A stretch of DNA of 64,000 bases from Tuctoria greenei. Its lineage: Eukaryota; Streptophyta; Magnoliopsida; Poales; Poaceae. Within the stretch, counting starts at the first letter, position 1. Every line of letters starts with the position of its first letter. Location of the stretch: positions 107,055,110 through 107,119,109 of the forward strand of contig JAYESD010000001.1 of the NCBI GenBank assembly GCA_036927565.1, in the 5' to 3' direction. Under the pieces are notes generated by a model. The model was given only the letters and a program-made list of their open reading frames with translations, searched no databases and had not been told where the DNA came from. The position numbers and the translations under genes were made by a program. Shown here in pieces: positions 1 to 11,149 of this stretch.

Positions 1-255
1 GACAGTGAAAATAATGTCACTGAGACGATGGAGGCTGAGATATTATTTGATGATCGAAGGCTTACTGATATAAATGAGGATATGACCACAGGGGATAGGA
101 ATGAGAATGACATTGATGGAGCAACCGGTGATGCTTCCACTCTTTCAAATGAATATGATGACGACGGCCACGACGATGATGATACATATATTAATGATGG
201 TATTGTACCTCCAATATTGAGGGAGGACAGCGAAGATGATGATTTTTTCATATAG
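1..255 (+). CDS. C-terminal tail of a CACTA element protein (partial)
   Basis: The reading frame is open from the first base and ends at TAG (253-255), so this is the last 84 codons of a longer protein that starts outside the window. It is very acidic, with runs of Asp in its second half and an Asp-Asp-Asp-Phe-Phe-Ile end. No catalytic motif is visible. Its position just before the subterminal repeats suggests the second CACTA ORF or the end of the transposase-associated protein; that is inference. The ATG at 28 is probably internal. I cannot exclude a chance acidic ORF. Confidence 0.5.
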   Translation, partial: DSENNVTETMEAEILFDDRRLTDINEDMTTGDRNENDIDGATGDASTLSNEYDDDGHDDDDTYINDGIVPPILREDSEDDDFFI

Positions 256-300
256 GTACTGTGTGAGCTAGCTGTACGTGAACTATGTAATGCAACATTT

Positions 301-1890
301 GTGTTCTGTGGCGATAGATCTTAACGCCACCAACCGGTATTTCGTGGCAACGTGTCCTAATATAACGATTGTGTTTCGTGGCGATAGATCCTATCGCCAT
401 GAACTTGGGAATCATGGCATAAGTTCCTAATGCAATGTTTGTGTTTCGTGGCGATAGATCCTAATGCCACGAACTGGTGAATCATGGCAAAAGTTCCTAA
501 TGCAATGATTGTGTTCCGCGGCGATAGATGCTAATGCCACAAACTATTGAATCGTGGCAACAGATCCTAATGCAATGATCGCGTTTCGTGGCGATAGATG
601 CTAATGCCACAAACTAGTGAATCATGGCAACATATTCTAAAGCAACGATTGTATTCTGCGGCGATAGATGCTAACACCACGAACTATTGGATCGTGGCAA
701 TAGATCCTAATGCAACGATCGGGTTCCATGGCGATAGATGCTAATGCCACAAACCAGTGAATCGTGGCAACAGATTCTAATGCAATGATGGGGTTCCTGG
801 CGATAGATGCTAATGCCACGAACTAGTGAATCGTGGCAACAGATTGTAATGCAACGATCGGGTTCCAAAGTGATAGATGCTAACGCCATGAACTATTGAA
901 TCGTAGCAACAAATCCTAATGCAACGACTGGGTTCCATGGCGATAGATGCTGACGCCACGGACTATTGAATCGTGGCAACATATTCTAATGCAACGATCG
1001 GGTTCTGTGGTGATTGATGCTAATGCCACGAACTAGTGAATCGTGGCAACAGATCTGTGGCAATAGATCCTAATGCCACAAACTAGTGAATCGTGGCAAC
1101 AGATCCTAGTGCAATGATCGTGTTCCATGGCGATGGATGCTAATGCCACAAACTAGTCAATTGTGGCAACAGATTCGTGGCGATAGATCTTAATGCCACG
1201 AACTAGTGAATCGTGGCAACAGATCATAGTGCAATGATCGTGTTCTGTGGCGATAGATGCTAATGCCACGAACTAGTGAATCGTGGCAACAGATTCGTGG
1301 CGATAGATCCTAATGCCACAAACTAGTGAATCATGGCAACAGATCCTAATGCAACGATCGTGTTCTGTGGCGATAGATGCTAATGCCACGAACTAGTGAA
1401 TCATGGCAACAGATTTGCGGCGATAGATCCTAATGCCACGAACTAGTGAATCGTGGCAACAGATCCTAGTGCAACGATCGTGTTCCTTGGTCGTAGATGC
1501 TAATGCCACGAACTAGTGAATCGTGGCAATAGATTCGTGGTGATAGATCCTAATGCCACGAGCTAGTGAATCGTGGCAACAGATCCTAATGCAACAATCG
1601 TGTTCCGTGGCGATTGATGCTAATGCCACGAACTAGTGAATCGTGGCAACAGATTCATGGAGATAGATCCTGATGCCACGAACTAGTGAATTGTGGCAAC
1701 AGATCCTAGTGCAACGATCGTGTTCCATGGCGATAGATGCTAATGCCATGAACTAGTGAATCGTGGTAATAGATTCGTGGTGATAGATCCTAATTCCACG
1801 AACTAGTGAATTGTGGCAACAGATCCTAATGCAACGATTGTGTTCTGTCGCGATAGATGCTAATGCCACAAACTAGTGAATCGTGGCAAA
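301..1890. repeat. CACTA subterminal repeat array, 70-bp then 120-bp units
   Basis: The marker CTAATGCCAC or a close variant recurs every 70 bp at 321, 391, 461, 531, 601, 671, 741, 810, 880, 950 and 1020. From 1021 the period becomes 120 bp (1021, 1141, 1261, 1381, 1501, 1621, 1741, 1861), because a shortened 50-bp unit is inserted between 70-bp units. Each unit contains CGTGGC and GCCACG in opposite orientations around AACTAGTGAAT or GATAGATCCTAAT, so it can form short hairpins. Subterminal repeats of CACTA elements are known binding sites for element proteins; the same role here is inferred. Confidence 0.85.
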
Positions 1891-1963
1891 AGACCAAGCT
1901 CACTGGAACGATTTAGTATTCATTGAAGTACAATCGTTGCAACAGGGCAGAATCCTTCTAGTG
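1890..1963 (+). repeat. Probable right terminal inverted repeat region of the CACTA element
   Basis: Unique sequence follows the last array unit and ends in CTTCTAGTG at 1955-1963. The reverse complement starts CACTAGAAGG, a CACTA-type terminus. The partner repeat is outside the window. TAGTG also occurs repeatedly inside the array (AACTAGTGAA), so the exact terminus rests on the end of the array and the start of family X homology just beyond. Confidence 0.6.
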
Positions 1964-2280
1964 GCCATTCGGATCCCAGGTATTTCCTACCAAAAATCCA
2001 AACCCAATCCGACTCCCCTTGCCCAGTGCGCCAAATGATCTACGAAATATCAGCAATACCATAATTAATCAGCTATGCCGCACCCATACTTGGCCTCGTG
2101 GTGGCACTGTAGTCCTGGCCTATTCTCGCATGAACCAGTTCTTAGATCTAAAGCAAGCAACCACCATGACATCATACCCGTCCACATACCAGGCTTGCTT
2201 AGATCACCCATTACCATGCCATATTAGCCAGTTCATGTTAACCATAGTCTCATTAGTGCATAATTAGGTCTCACTCGGCT
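1964..2280 (-). mobile_element. Fragment of LTR family X
   Basis: This stretch aligns over most of its length with about 41015-41325 in the X LTR. Shared landmarks include AATTAATCAGCTA, CCGCACCCATACTTGGCC, TCGTGGTGGCACTGTAGTCC and ACCAGGCTTGCTTAGATCAC. The similarity is high but clearly less than between the Tekay LTR copies. The fragment is bounded on the left by the CACTA end and on the right by an abrupt switch into the Tekay-like LTR near 2281. The small ORF at 2019-2267 inside it is not considered coding. Confidence 0.75.
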
Positions 2281-4519
2281 TCTCTGGATATTTCGCACTA
2301 GCAACACCCAAATCACGACGGCGTGTAGGGTTCCCACTCGGCTGTACACATAGAGGGGGTGCAACCTCATCATCAAACCCTTCATCAATCGTATAACCTA
2401 CAAAAACTCGTTAACTGCAAACATGAGCATAAGGCTCAACAAGACTAACCCGTCTCACTAGACATATGCAAGGGTGAACACTAAGCATAGGTAAGGTGAA
2501 GCATAAACGACTCGCCTACTTGTGAATCCTTATAATCAGGTTTTAAGGTTCAAACGACATTCTCCAAGCACAGCACATCATAGACTCCACAATCAAACAA
2601 GAAACGCTTTGCCGATGATATGACATGCCCAGAGCACATACTGCTCTAACAACTAAAGTATGGGGAAACTGTAAACTTTAATTTTGCTATCTCTAAGTCA
2701 CAGAAGGTTGCAAAGCAAAAATAATTCAATACAATATTTTTTTTGCTTCTTTAGTATTTACTACGTCACGGTGCAGTGAACAAGTGGTACTCTATTATCG
2801 TGAGGGACGATGATTGCAATCAGGACACACCCGGACAACACGACACATACGCCATTCGGAAGTGTCAGCGAGTACACCAGTACCTACGTAAAACTTCAGT
2901 ACTATTCGTATATGGACACCTTTCACAAGAAACCCAAACGCCGAGCCTGTCTCACCTCCGCGAACAGAAGGTCTCCGCACGGAACACCTCTTGTGTCCGT
3001 CGACCGATTTACACCTTGCTGTCCTCAACCCACCCCTATCGATGGTGAGTTAATGGGCCATGACATCCCAGTTGTCGAGTTACGTTAGTTTACTGGATTC
3101 CATATGTCCATTATGTCGCCGGTACAAGTCAAGCTTATTCGAAGGGGCCGCATACAGACAGCCTTAACTGACCAGTCAGGGCTATGCGACCAAGACCACG
3201 TCTTGCCGCTTCCTATCCATCTCTGACCGTTCTCGAGTTTAGATGTAACAGTTATTTTCTATAAATGTTATCCCAGTGTAGATGATTGTAAATTTCTATC
3301 TCGTGAGTAGATTCCAACTACTCGACTTCTAATGGTTTACCTACAACATTAGCATAGACATTCTACACGTCGAGTTATTAAACTACCCAATTAACCAATG
3401 GGATTGTGGGTCATGCATCTGGAGTATTCAAGCATCCTAAACTTAATGCACAATTCATATGCTAATCATCATAGTGATAAAGTAAAACTTTTTAAACGAC
3501 TTAAATGCAAACCAGGGCTTGCCTGGATGAAGGTCAGAGTCAGGGTTAGTATCTCGCAGATGTACTTCCAAAGTCTCTGGTTCCTACTCGACTTTGGTCA
3601 CTATACGATATGCATATAATATGTATATGAATGACTTTGAAAAATAATTACTACCAAGACCATAATTTAATCTATGGTGATCATTATATGATAATGACCT
3701 AATTGGATTTGGAACTTTGATGGTAGATACTAGGGAATATGATAGAAGCTCTTGCAAGGAACAGGAGATGACCAAAGTATTTTGTTGTCTCTAAAATTAT
3801 GGCAAGCAATAAACTTCCAAGAGTTTTAGAGAAAAAAATGTAGCTTGAACATAGCTGCCAGTTGATAATCATGATAGAGGAAGTTGTCCTGGTTCTAGCG
3901 AAATTTGGTTTCATAAATTTCTAAGCCTTGGTGGAGGAGTTATTGAATTTTAAATTTGGCAAGAATTTATGGAATTATTTTATAATTGAATTTTTAGCTT
4001 TTCAATTAATATTCAGTTTGCAACTGAATTAGGACTAGGAGATTAGGTCAATTAAATCCAAGATTTTTATAGGAGCTAGTATATGACTAAAGGAAGGTTC
4101 AGTCCAAATTTGGGACATAATAAAGCAATTGAACATCTGTAAAAATTCAATAACTAAAAAAGGTAATTGAACTATACAGAGGGTTATACAGGTGCAATGG
4201 CTCCCAAACTTTTTCTGGTAGTCAAGAATTTGTATTTTATGTGAATTTTTGGGATTTATCCAGTAGCAAGTTCACCAGGAAAAATTGTATTTGCATTTGG
4301 AAAGATTGTTTTCTACAGAATTTAAATAGGAGTTTCACAAAACCTAATTGGTACTGACAGAAACCAGAGTCAAGGTTTTTTTCAAACAAAATTTGTTTGA
4401 ATATTTTTTGAGCAGTCTACAGAGAGATATTGGTTTTTCAACATTGGAAATGGTTCTGCACATATTTGGAGATTGCAGTCTTTAAATTTGGCGCCAGGGC
4501 CCACTGGATTTTAAATCAG

Positions 4520-4555
4520 CCAATCAGGAGCTAGCCACACCGGGGGCCATAAATA
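4520..4555 (+). promoter_or_regulatory. CCAAT plus TATA-like pair, antisense to the element
   Basis: On the plus strand CCAATCA (from 4520) is followed 29 bp later by CATAAATA (4548-4555). The same arrangement is retained in LTR2 (near 16490-16525) and LTR3 (near 37560-37595). It would fire opposite to the retrotransposon transcript. The spacing is shorter than usual for CCAAT-TATA, so this is only a candidate. Confidence 0.25.
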
Positions 4556-5403
4556 CTCCCATGTGGCCGCAATAAGTCCCTGGCCACAGACTGATCCGGG
4601 CACCCTTGCACTCGCTGGCATGTGGGACCCGCGAATCATGCCTTCTTCAACCTCTGGCCACGGCTGGGGCAGCGGCGCTCTCGCCGGTGCGCAGCGGCGT
4701 TTTCGACGGCGATAGCTTCCGGCCCACGGGAGGCCTCGGTACTCGCCGCCCCACCCTATTTTTGCACGGGGAACACGCTGGACCAACTCCCGACGGCGAT
4801 TGGTGACCGGAAAACCATTCCCGATGGCGGCGGCGGGTGCTAGGGTTTCGGTTATGTCGAGACCCTCGATTCTCTAGCTAAAACTCTCGTTTGAATGCTC
4901 GGGAAGCATTGTGGAAGCATGGGAAAGTGTTTAGGAGGGGCTAGATCTCATGCCATAGCCGGCAACACAGAGGTCGACGGTGAACCGAGCTCCATCAATG
5001 GCGGAAGGGGAAAAATCGGATAGCTAGTTAATTAGTCGATGGTTCTTTCTGATTTTTGGAGGGAAGGTGCGCTAGGATACGTAGATCATGTCATCTAACT
5101 GGGTCAAAGAAATTTTGTGCATACAATCGGAATTAAACCGACAAACTAGCTTCGAATCTATAAAAGTGCTTCGGTAATTTACGGAATACAGAGGCTAGGA
5201 TGCACGATAGGAGTTCAAATTTAACTAGAAGCTACACGAGATCGTTGTGCACCTTTTTCCTATAGACTGCAGAGGACGGGGACGCTTGTATCGGCGGCGA
5301 TGCTGAGTGGCATTTGGCGGTGCTGAGGTGATCGCGGCGGCGAGAAAATGGCGCGGCGCGATGAAAGGTGAAACGGTGAGGGACTTCGGTTGACGGGGGG
5401 TGA

Positions 5404-5411
5404 ATTTATAG
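5404..5411 (-). promoter_or_regulatory. TATA box of LTR1
   Basis: On the minus strand CTATAAAT lies in GACTATAAATTCACC, followed by a C-rich, G-poor leader. It is identical in LTR2. It places U3 at about 5375-6187 and R/U5 to the left, giving an unusually long R-U5 part of about 3 kb. Confidence 0.6.
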
Positions 5412-6187
5412 TCTTCACCGCAGTAGATAAGGAGGCCGGGGGCAGCTGGAGGCGACCGACGGCCGATCGGCGCGCTGGCGGCATGCAGCGTCGCGGTGTC
5501 GCGCGGAGAAAGAAACAGGGGCGGTTAAACGGTCTCCCCGGCTCACATGTGGGCCCCACCGCTCTCCCTTATCTGTTCCTGTAAATTTCACGTCAAACAT
5601 TGTCCAAAAATTCCCAAAATTTACAGACAGGCTAAGAAAAATATGAGGAACTCAAATCCGCAATCAGATTTCAATTTGGACATAGTTTGTTTCAAATTTA
5701 AAATCAAATTTGAATTCAAACATGTTTATAAACCTCATTGAAATAAATAGTAGCTAAGGTCCATAAATCTCCAAACTTTGAAACAAAGTTCCCTGAACCA
5801 TAAAAGGTCTTAGGAAAAATTGTGGGTTGATTTGGGCAAGGTTCAGTGCCAAGGAAAAATTTGGAGCCTTGGATTTGAATCTTTTTGGCAGGGCCAAATA
5901 TGCATAGCAACATAATCACATTACATTTGTTTTGATTTTTATATTGCTGCAATATAATTTGCCCTATCCATCTCAATTAATTAAATTCCCAACTTTGCAG
6001 AAAGGTTTAATTAAAATGTTCTAGGATTAGAGTGAAGTCCAGTCCTCATGTTAATAAGATTAAACATGAGTAGAAGAAAACTTTTTAGTGAGGTCAAGTT
6101 CATGTGCATAACTATATTGACCAACATTATGTTTGATAAACAACTTGTAGCTGAACTTCACATGAAAGGAAAAAGTGGGATTTTACA

Positions 6188-6202
6188 TCCCCCCCCCCTT
6201 AA
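6188..6202 (-). other. Polypurine tract of INT1
   Basis: Read on the minus strand this is TTAAGGGGGGGGGGA directly abutting the LTR start TGTAAAATCC. That is the standard position of the plus-strand primer next to the 3' LTR. Confidence 0.85.
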
Positions 6203-6248
6203 AACAATCTCGACCCGAGATTACAAAGGGAAGACAAAAGGTAAAGAT

Positions 6249-9200
6249 CTACTGAACATGTGCCGCTAACAAGTCCGAATAGTTCATTTTAGGATATCCC
6301 TCGCATTCCCACGTGGTTTCTTCAGCACTGTGGTTGCTCCACAAGACCTTGTAGAAACGCAATGTGCTCTTTCTTGTGTTGCGAGTTTTCTCATCAACGA
6401 TCTGGGTTGGATGCTCGGAACACTTAAGATCTGATTGGAGAGCTTCCAAATCCTTAATACGTACATTCGCTGGGGCTTTGAGACATTTTTGCAAATGAGA
6501 AATGTGAAACACATTGTGGACCCCTGCCAGCCACGGCGTTAACTCCAATTGATATGCCACAGGTCCGCATATTTTGATTATTGCGAACGGCCCAATGAAA
6601 CGTGGAGCTAGCTTCCCTTTCACTCCGAATCTATGAATTCCCTTCATTGGGGATACCTGGAGATAAACTTGATCCCCATCCTCGAAGTGAAGAGGCCGAC
6701 GTCGTTTGTCCGCATAGCTCTTCTGACGAGACTGAGCAACTTTGAGATTTGTTTGAATAATACGTACTTGGTTTTTGGCTTCATTTATCAATTCAATGCC
6801 ATATACCACTCGTTCACCACATTCGCACCAGTTCAAGGGTGTGCGACACTTCCGGCCATAAAGAGCTTCATATGGCGCCATCTGGATGCTAGCCTGGTAA
6901 CCGTTGTTGTACGAAAATTCCACCAATGGTAGATGATCATCCCAATTCCTACCATGGTGGATGGCACAGGCACGAAGCATATCCTCCAGCACTTGATTCA
7001 CTCATTCGGTTTGTCCATCAGTCTGAGGATGATAAGCCGAGCTTCGAATCAGTTTGTTACCCAATGCATCGTGGAGATGCTCCCAAAAGCGAGCAATGAA
7101 AATAGATCCACGATCTGAAATGATAGTGCAGGGTACTCCATGTAGACACAATATTCTGGAGATATAAAGTTCTGCATACCGCTTTACATCATACTTGACA
7201 CTGGCCGGTATGAAATGAGCTGATTTGGTCAACCGGTCAATGATCACCCAAATTGAGTCGTGCTTATGGAGAGTGGGAGGCAACACAACAATGAAATCCA
7301 TGCTGATATCCTCCCATTTCCAAGCCGGTATGCTTAAAGGTTGAAGCTGTCAAGCTGCATTCATATGGTCGGCCTTAACTCGCTGACACGTATCACATTT
7401 GGATACGTATGTTGCTACTTCTCTCTTCATCCGAGTCCACCAAAACTTCTTTCTCAAGTCTTGGTACATTTTGTTACTCCCTGGATGAATGGAATACTTG
7501 GATAAATGAGCCTCATCCAATATCTTCTTCTGAAGTTCCATGTTTCGGGGAACCACTATGCGGTTTTTAAACCAGAGGGTACCTTCATCGTCACATCAGA
7601 AACATTTCATCTCCCCCTTCTCCATTCTTTGCCGAATGTGCGACATCCCTTTGTCCTCCTTCTGAGCAGCTATAATATCCTCCCTGATAGTAGAAATGAG
7701 AGCTAGGTTATAGAGTGCCCCATATGGAACCAAGTAGAGAGTTGGTTCTTCTTCACCCATTGAGGTAATGGAAAGATTGTTGATATGGGACTTGGGACTC
7801 AGAGCATCTGCGACTACATTTGCCTTGCCTGGATGGTAGTGGATCTCAATATCATAATCCTTGATTAATTCCAACCACCTATACTATCGCATATTTAAGT
7901 CTTTTTGGGTGAAGATGTACTTCAGGCTCTTGTGATCGGTGTAGAGATGTACTAAATTACCTAGTAGATAATGTCTCCACATCTTCAATGCTAGTACCAC
8001 AGCAACGAGCTCCAGATCATGAGTCGGATAGTGCTGCTCATGGTTCCGAAGTTGCCGTGATCCATAAGCGATCACTCGTCTGTCCTGCAACAACACACAA
8101 CCCAAACCAATTCTCGATGCATCACAATATACGTCAAATGATTTGGTTGTGTCCGGTTGAGCTGATACTAGTGCCGTTGTGAGGTGTTTTGCCAATCCCT
8201 GGAAACCTCCCTCACATGCCTCAGTCCATACATACTTCGTCCCCTTCTTCAGAAGCTCTGTCATTGGTTTAGCTATTTTGGAGAAACTGGGAATGAACCT
8301 CCGGTAATACCCAGCTAAACCTAGGAAACTACAAACTTCATGTACGAACTTTGGAGACTCCCATTTGAGTACTTTCTTTATCTTGCTTGGATCAACTGCA
8401 ATCCCTTCTGCTGATATGATGTGCCCTAAAAATGGCACTTGGCTGATCCAGAATTCACAGTTGCTAAACTTAGCATATAGCTGGTGGTCCCGTAATCGTT
8501 GAAGCACGATACGCAAGTGTTAAGCATGTTCTTCTTCGGATTTTGAATACACAAGGATGTCGTCAATGAAGACCACGACAAACTTGTCCAATTCCGGCAT
8601 GAACTCCAAGTTCATGAGATACATGAAATGAGTCGGTGTGTTGGTCAATCCGAAGGACATAACAAGGTATTCATACAATCCATACCTCGTCGAGAATGCT
8701 GTCTTTGGTTTGTCTTCTGGCCGGATTCTATTTTGATGATAACCAGAATGAAGATCCATCTTCGAAAATACTTTAGCACCCACTAGTTGATCGAAAAGAA
8801 TATCAATGCATGTTAGTGGATACTTGTTTTTGATAGTGACAGCATTGAGTGGACGATAGTCCACACACAGTCTCAAGGTCTTATCTTTCTTCTCTACGAA
8901 CAATGCAGAACAGCCCCATGGTGATGAACTTGGACGAATGAAACCTTTGTTCTCAAGTTCCGTTAACTGCTCCTTCAGTTCTGTGAGTTCCTTGGGTGCC
9001 ATCTTGTAGGGTTGCCTTGAGATCGGCACTGTTCCCGGTACAAGCTCAATCTTGAACTCTATATCTCTTTCTGGGGGCATACCAGGAAGATTTTCGGGAA
9101 ACATGTCCAGATATTCACATACTATCGGAATATCCTTAAGTTCAATAACCTCGGTATTGTGAGTAGATGGATTCACTAGAATGGTTCTCTCAATATTGAG

Positions 9201-10759
9201 GATTGGGAAGGATGAAGTGGAGAATTTAGATATATTTTTTGAGGAACGAGATCTAGAATAGCACCATGGTATTGTAACCATGCCATTCCCAAGATGACAT
9301 CTAACTTCTGATTCTCTAGTATCAGAAGCGAAGTAATATATATAGTTCCATCTAGGTTAAGTGGTATCCCAGGAACCAACTCATTTGTTACTGTCTTCCC
9401 TGCCGGAGTGCAAATCACATACGGAGTTTTTGTGGAGATAATAGGCAATTGACTTTTAATGACAAAAGACTTGCTAATGACATTGTGTGAAGCTCCGGAG
9501 TCAAAGAGTATGACTACGGGATGATCAAAGATAGAGGATGTACCCGTGAGTACGGGTGCGCCTTCCGGAACGTCCTCAATGGCGAGGTGGTGGACGTTGC
9601 CAAGTCTGGGAACTGGTTTCTTGGGCTTGTTGCGGGGTTGGTTGGCACCCTGGTATGATGACTATCCTTCGCCCTACCTACTCTGCGAGCAGTCCTTGGC
9701 GAAGTGCCCCGTGCGTCCACACGTGAAACACGTGTATGGGGTTTGGCCGGTACGAATGGGCGGACGAAATCCCGGTGCACGCGGTGGAGGTGGAAGTGCA
9801 CGTGGGATCATCTCCTGCCGTTGCTACGGTCGGAAACTAGCATTGCCGAACTGGCGACCACTGAACATCGGTGGTCGTGATGGCGGTTGCCACCTCTGGT
9901 CGGATGGTGAACGATACACCATTCGGTACTTCTGAGGAGCACCACCTCCACTGCCCTGCGGAGCACTCCTCTTCTTCTTGTCTGAGGACAGCTCTCGAGT
10001 AGCGCCCTCTTGCATGATCGCGGTGTTGACAATGTCGTTGAAGCTGCCGCGGTTGAACAAGACAAGCTTGTCCTTCACCTTGGGGTTCAAACCCCGGTAG
10101 AAGCACTCTCGCTTCCTGTCTTCTGTGTTCACTTGGTCCTGTGCATACTGGGCCAAATGGTTGAAGGTCTTGGAGTACTCGTAAGCACTCCTTCCTCCCG
10201 GCTTCAGCTCCAAGAACTGTTGAAGCTTCCTCCTCATTATCCCGGGAGGGATATGGTAGGCGCGGAACGCCTGCCGGAATTCTGCCCAGCTCACGACATA
10301 GACTGCGGGGCATGCGGCAAGGTAGTTTGCCCACCACACACCATCAGAACCCTGTAGTTGTTGAGCTGCAAACAGAGTCTTCTGTTGTTCGGTTATCTCG
10401 AGTAAACTGAACTTCCCTTCAATGGTGCGGAGCTAGTTGTCTGCCTCCAAAGGTTCGTCAGCCTCCCTGAAGACCGGCGGATGCGTCGATGTGAAATCTG
10501 AGTAGGAACTCAGATATGACTGATGTGGCCCATCAGCTTGTCATCCTCCTTGACGGGATGAATGCTGTACAAGGGTTCGCAACAACTCAGTTTGCTCGTC
10601 GCGCGAGCCGAGCACTGCTGCGAGAACCTCTGCGAGACTTCTGGGAAGTGTAGGAGGAGGTGGCTGCGTCTGGGGTGTGTTCTGCCCCGAGGGTGGTGTG
10701 TCATACCCCTGTCCCCCACTTGAGCCTCCCACTTCAGGGGCTGTACGTGTATGCACCAT
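6249..10759 (-). pseudogene. Tekay-like gag-pol polyprotein, copy 1 (decayed)
   Basis: A Ty3-gypsy polyprotein: Gag forms the particle; protease, RT, RNase H and integrase copy and insert the element. Start chosen at ATG 10759 (Met-Val-His-Thr-Arg-Thr). In order: Gag N-terminus (10541-10759), capsid-like domain (about 9824-10339), CCHC knuckle CFTCGRTGHFAKDC (about 9690-9740), protease DSGASH (9485-9502), RT with FIDD (8559-8570), RNase H (about 7884-8260), integrase HHCC (about 7380-7500) and DD35E domain (7002-7301, continuing to 6249), then a chromodomain-like end (6249-6440). In-frame stops lie near 10541, 10435, 8520, 7885, 7350 and 7002; a frameshift lies between protease and RT. Two further stops just after the knuckle (about 9657-9690) are private to this copy. 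Confidence 0.9.
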
Positions 10760-11149
10760 GCTGCAATACAACGATTTACCCCATAAGTCTCATTTCCTCA
10801 AGTTCATCCTTCCATATAAATAGTAATGCGGTAGACAACGACAGATAATATACAACATCAACATATATTGATAAAGTACAAGCTTTATACAAGATATATT
10901 ATCTCGTGACCAAGTTTATAGTAGTAAACTCCAAAATGATGGACTCCCACTATGGAAATACATCTCTACCATACTTGGTCCCCATGAGATGTCGTACACA
11001 TCTTGTCATCTTAGACATAACTACCACTACTCTTAATATGACACAAACATGGTCACAAAAGAAAAACAGGAGCAACTATTAAACTATATGTTGCCCCGTG
11101 TCGGCAGAAGTGTTGCCACATCCCACTTCAATACGTCCTACTCGACGTA

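Larger units (their letters stand above)
1..1963 (+). mobile_element. CACTA (En/Spm-type) DNA transposon, right-hand part
   Basis: The end of a coding region (to 255), a dense subterminal array of short direct and inverted repeats (about 300-1890) and a terminal TAGTG (1959-1963) occur in the order expected at the 3' end of a plant CACTA element. On the reverse strand the end reads CACTAGAAGGATTCTGCC, which resembles CACTA terminal inverted repeats. The other end and the 3-bp target duplication lie outside the window; the three flanking bases are GCC (1964-1966). The sequence after 1963 is homologous to the family X LTR at about 41015-41325, so the transposon probably landed in an X element. 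Confidence 0.75.
2281..6187 (-). repeat. LTR1, 3' LTR of the Tekay array, truncated
   Basis: Homology to LTR2 begins at 2281/14250 and ends at TTTTACA (6187), the reverse complement of the LTR start TGTAAAATCC. About 220 bp of the LTR 3' end are missing and replaced by family X sequence. LTR1 also lacks a segment of about 120 bp present in LTR2 (about 17817-17938) and LTR3, with the junction near 5848. GC-rich stretches near 4600-4830 and 5260-5560 give small ORFs on both strands that I regard as non-coding. The rest of the span shows no gene. Confidence 0.85.

Noticed and set aside
637..889. Overlapping minus-strand ORFs with repeated Ala-Ser-Ile peptides
   Set aside because: They are translations of the CACTA subterminal repeat; the peptide repeats mirror the 70-bp DNA unit.
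301..1890. Regular repeat-spacer pattern resembling a CRISPR array
   Set aside because: Units are degenerate and contiguous without unique spacers, no cas genes are present, and the context is a plant transposon end.
4511..5600. GC-rich ORFs of 60-100 codons on both strands in LTR1 (also in LTR2 and LTR3)
   Set aside because: They lie in LTR R/U5 and U3, differ in length between copies, and show no motif.
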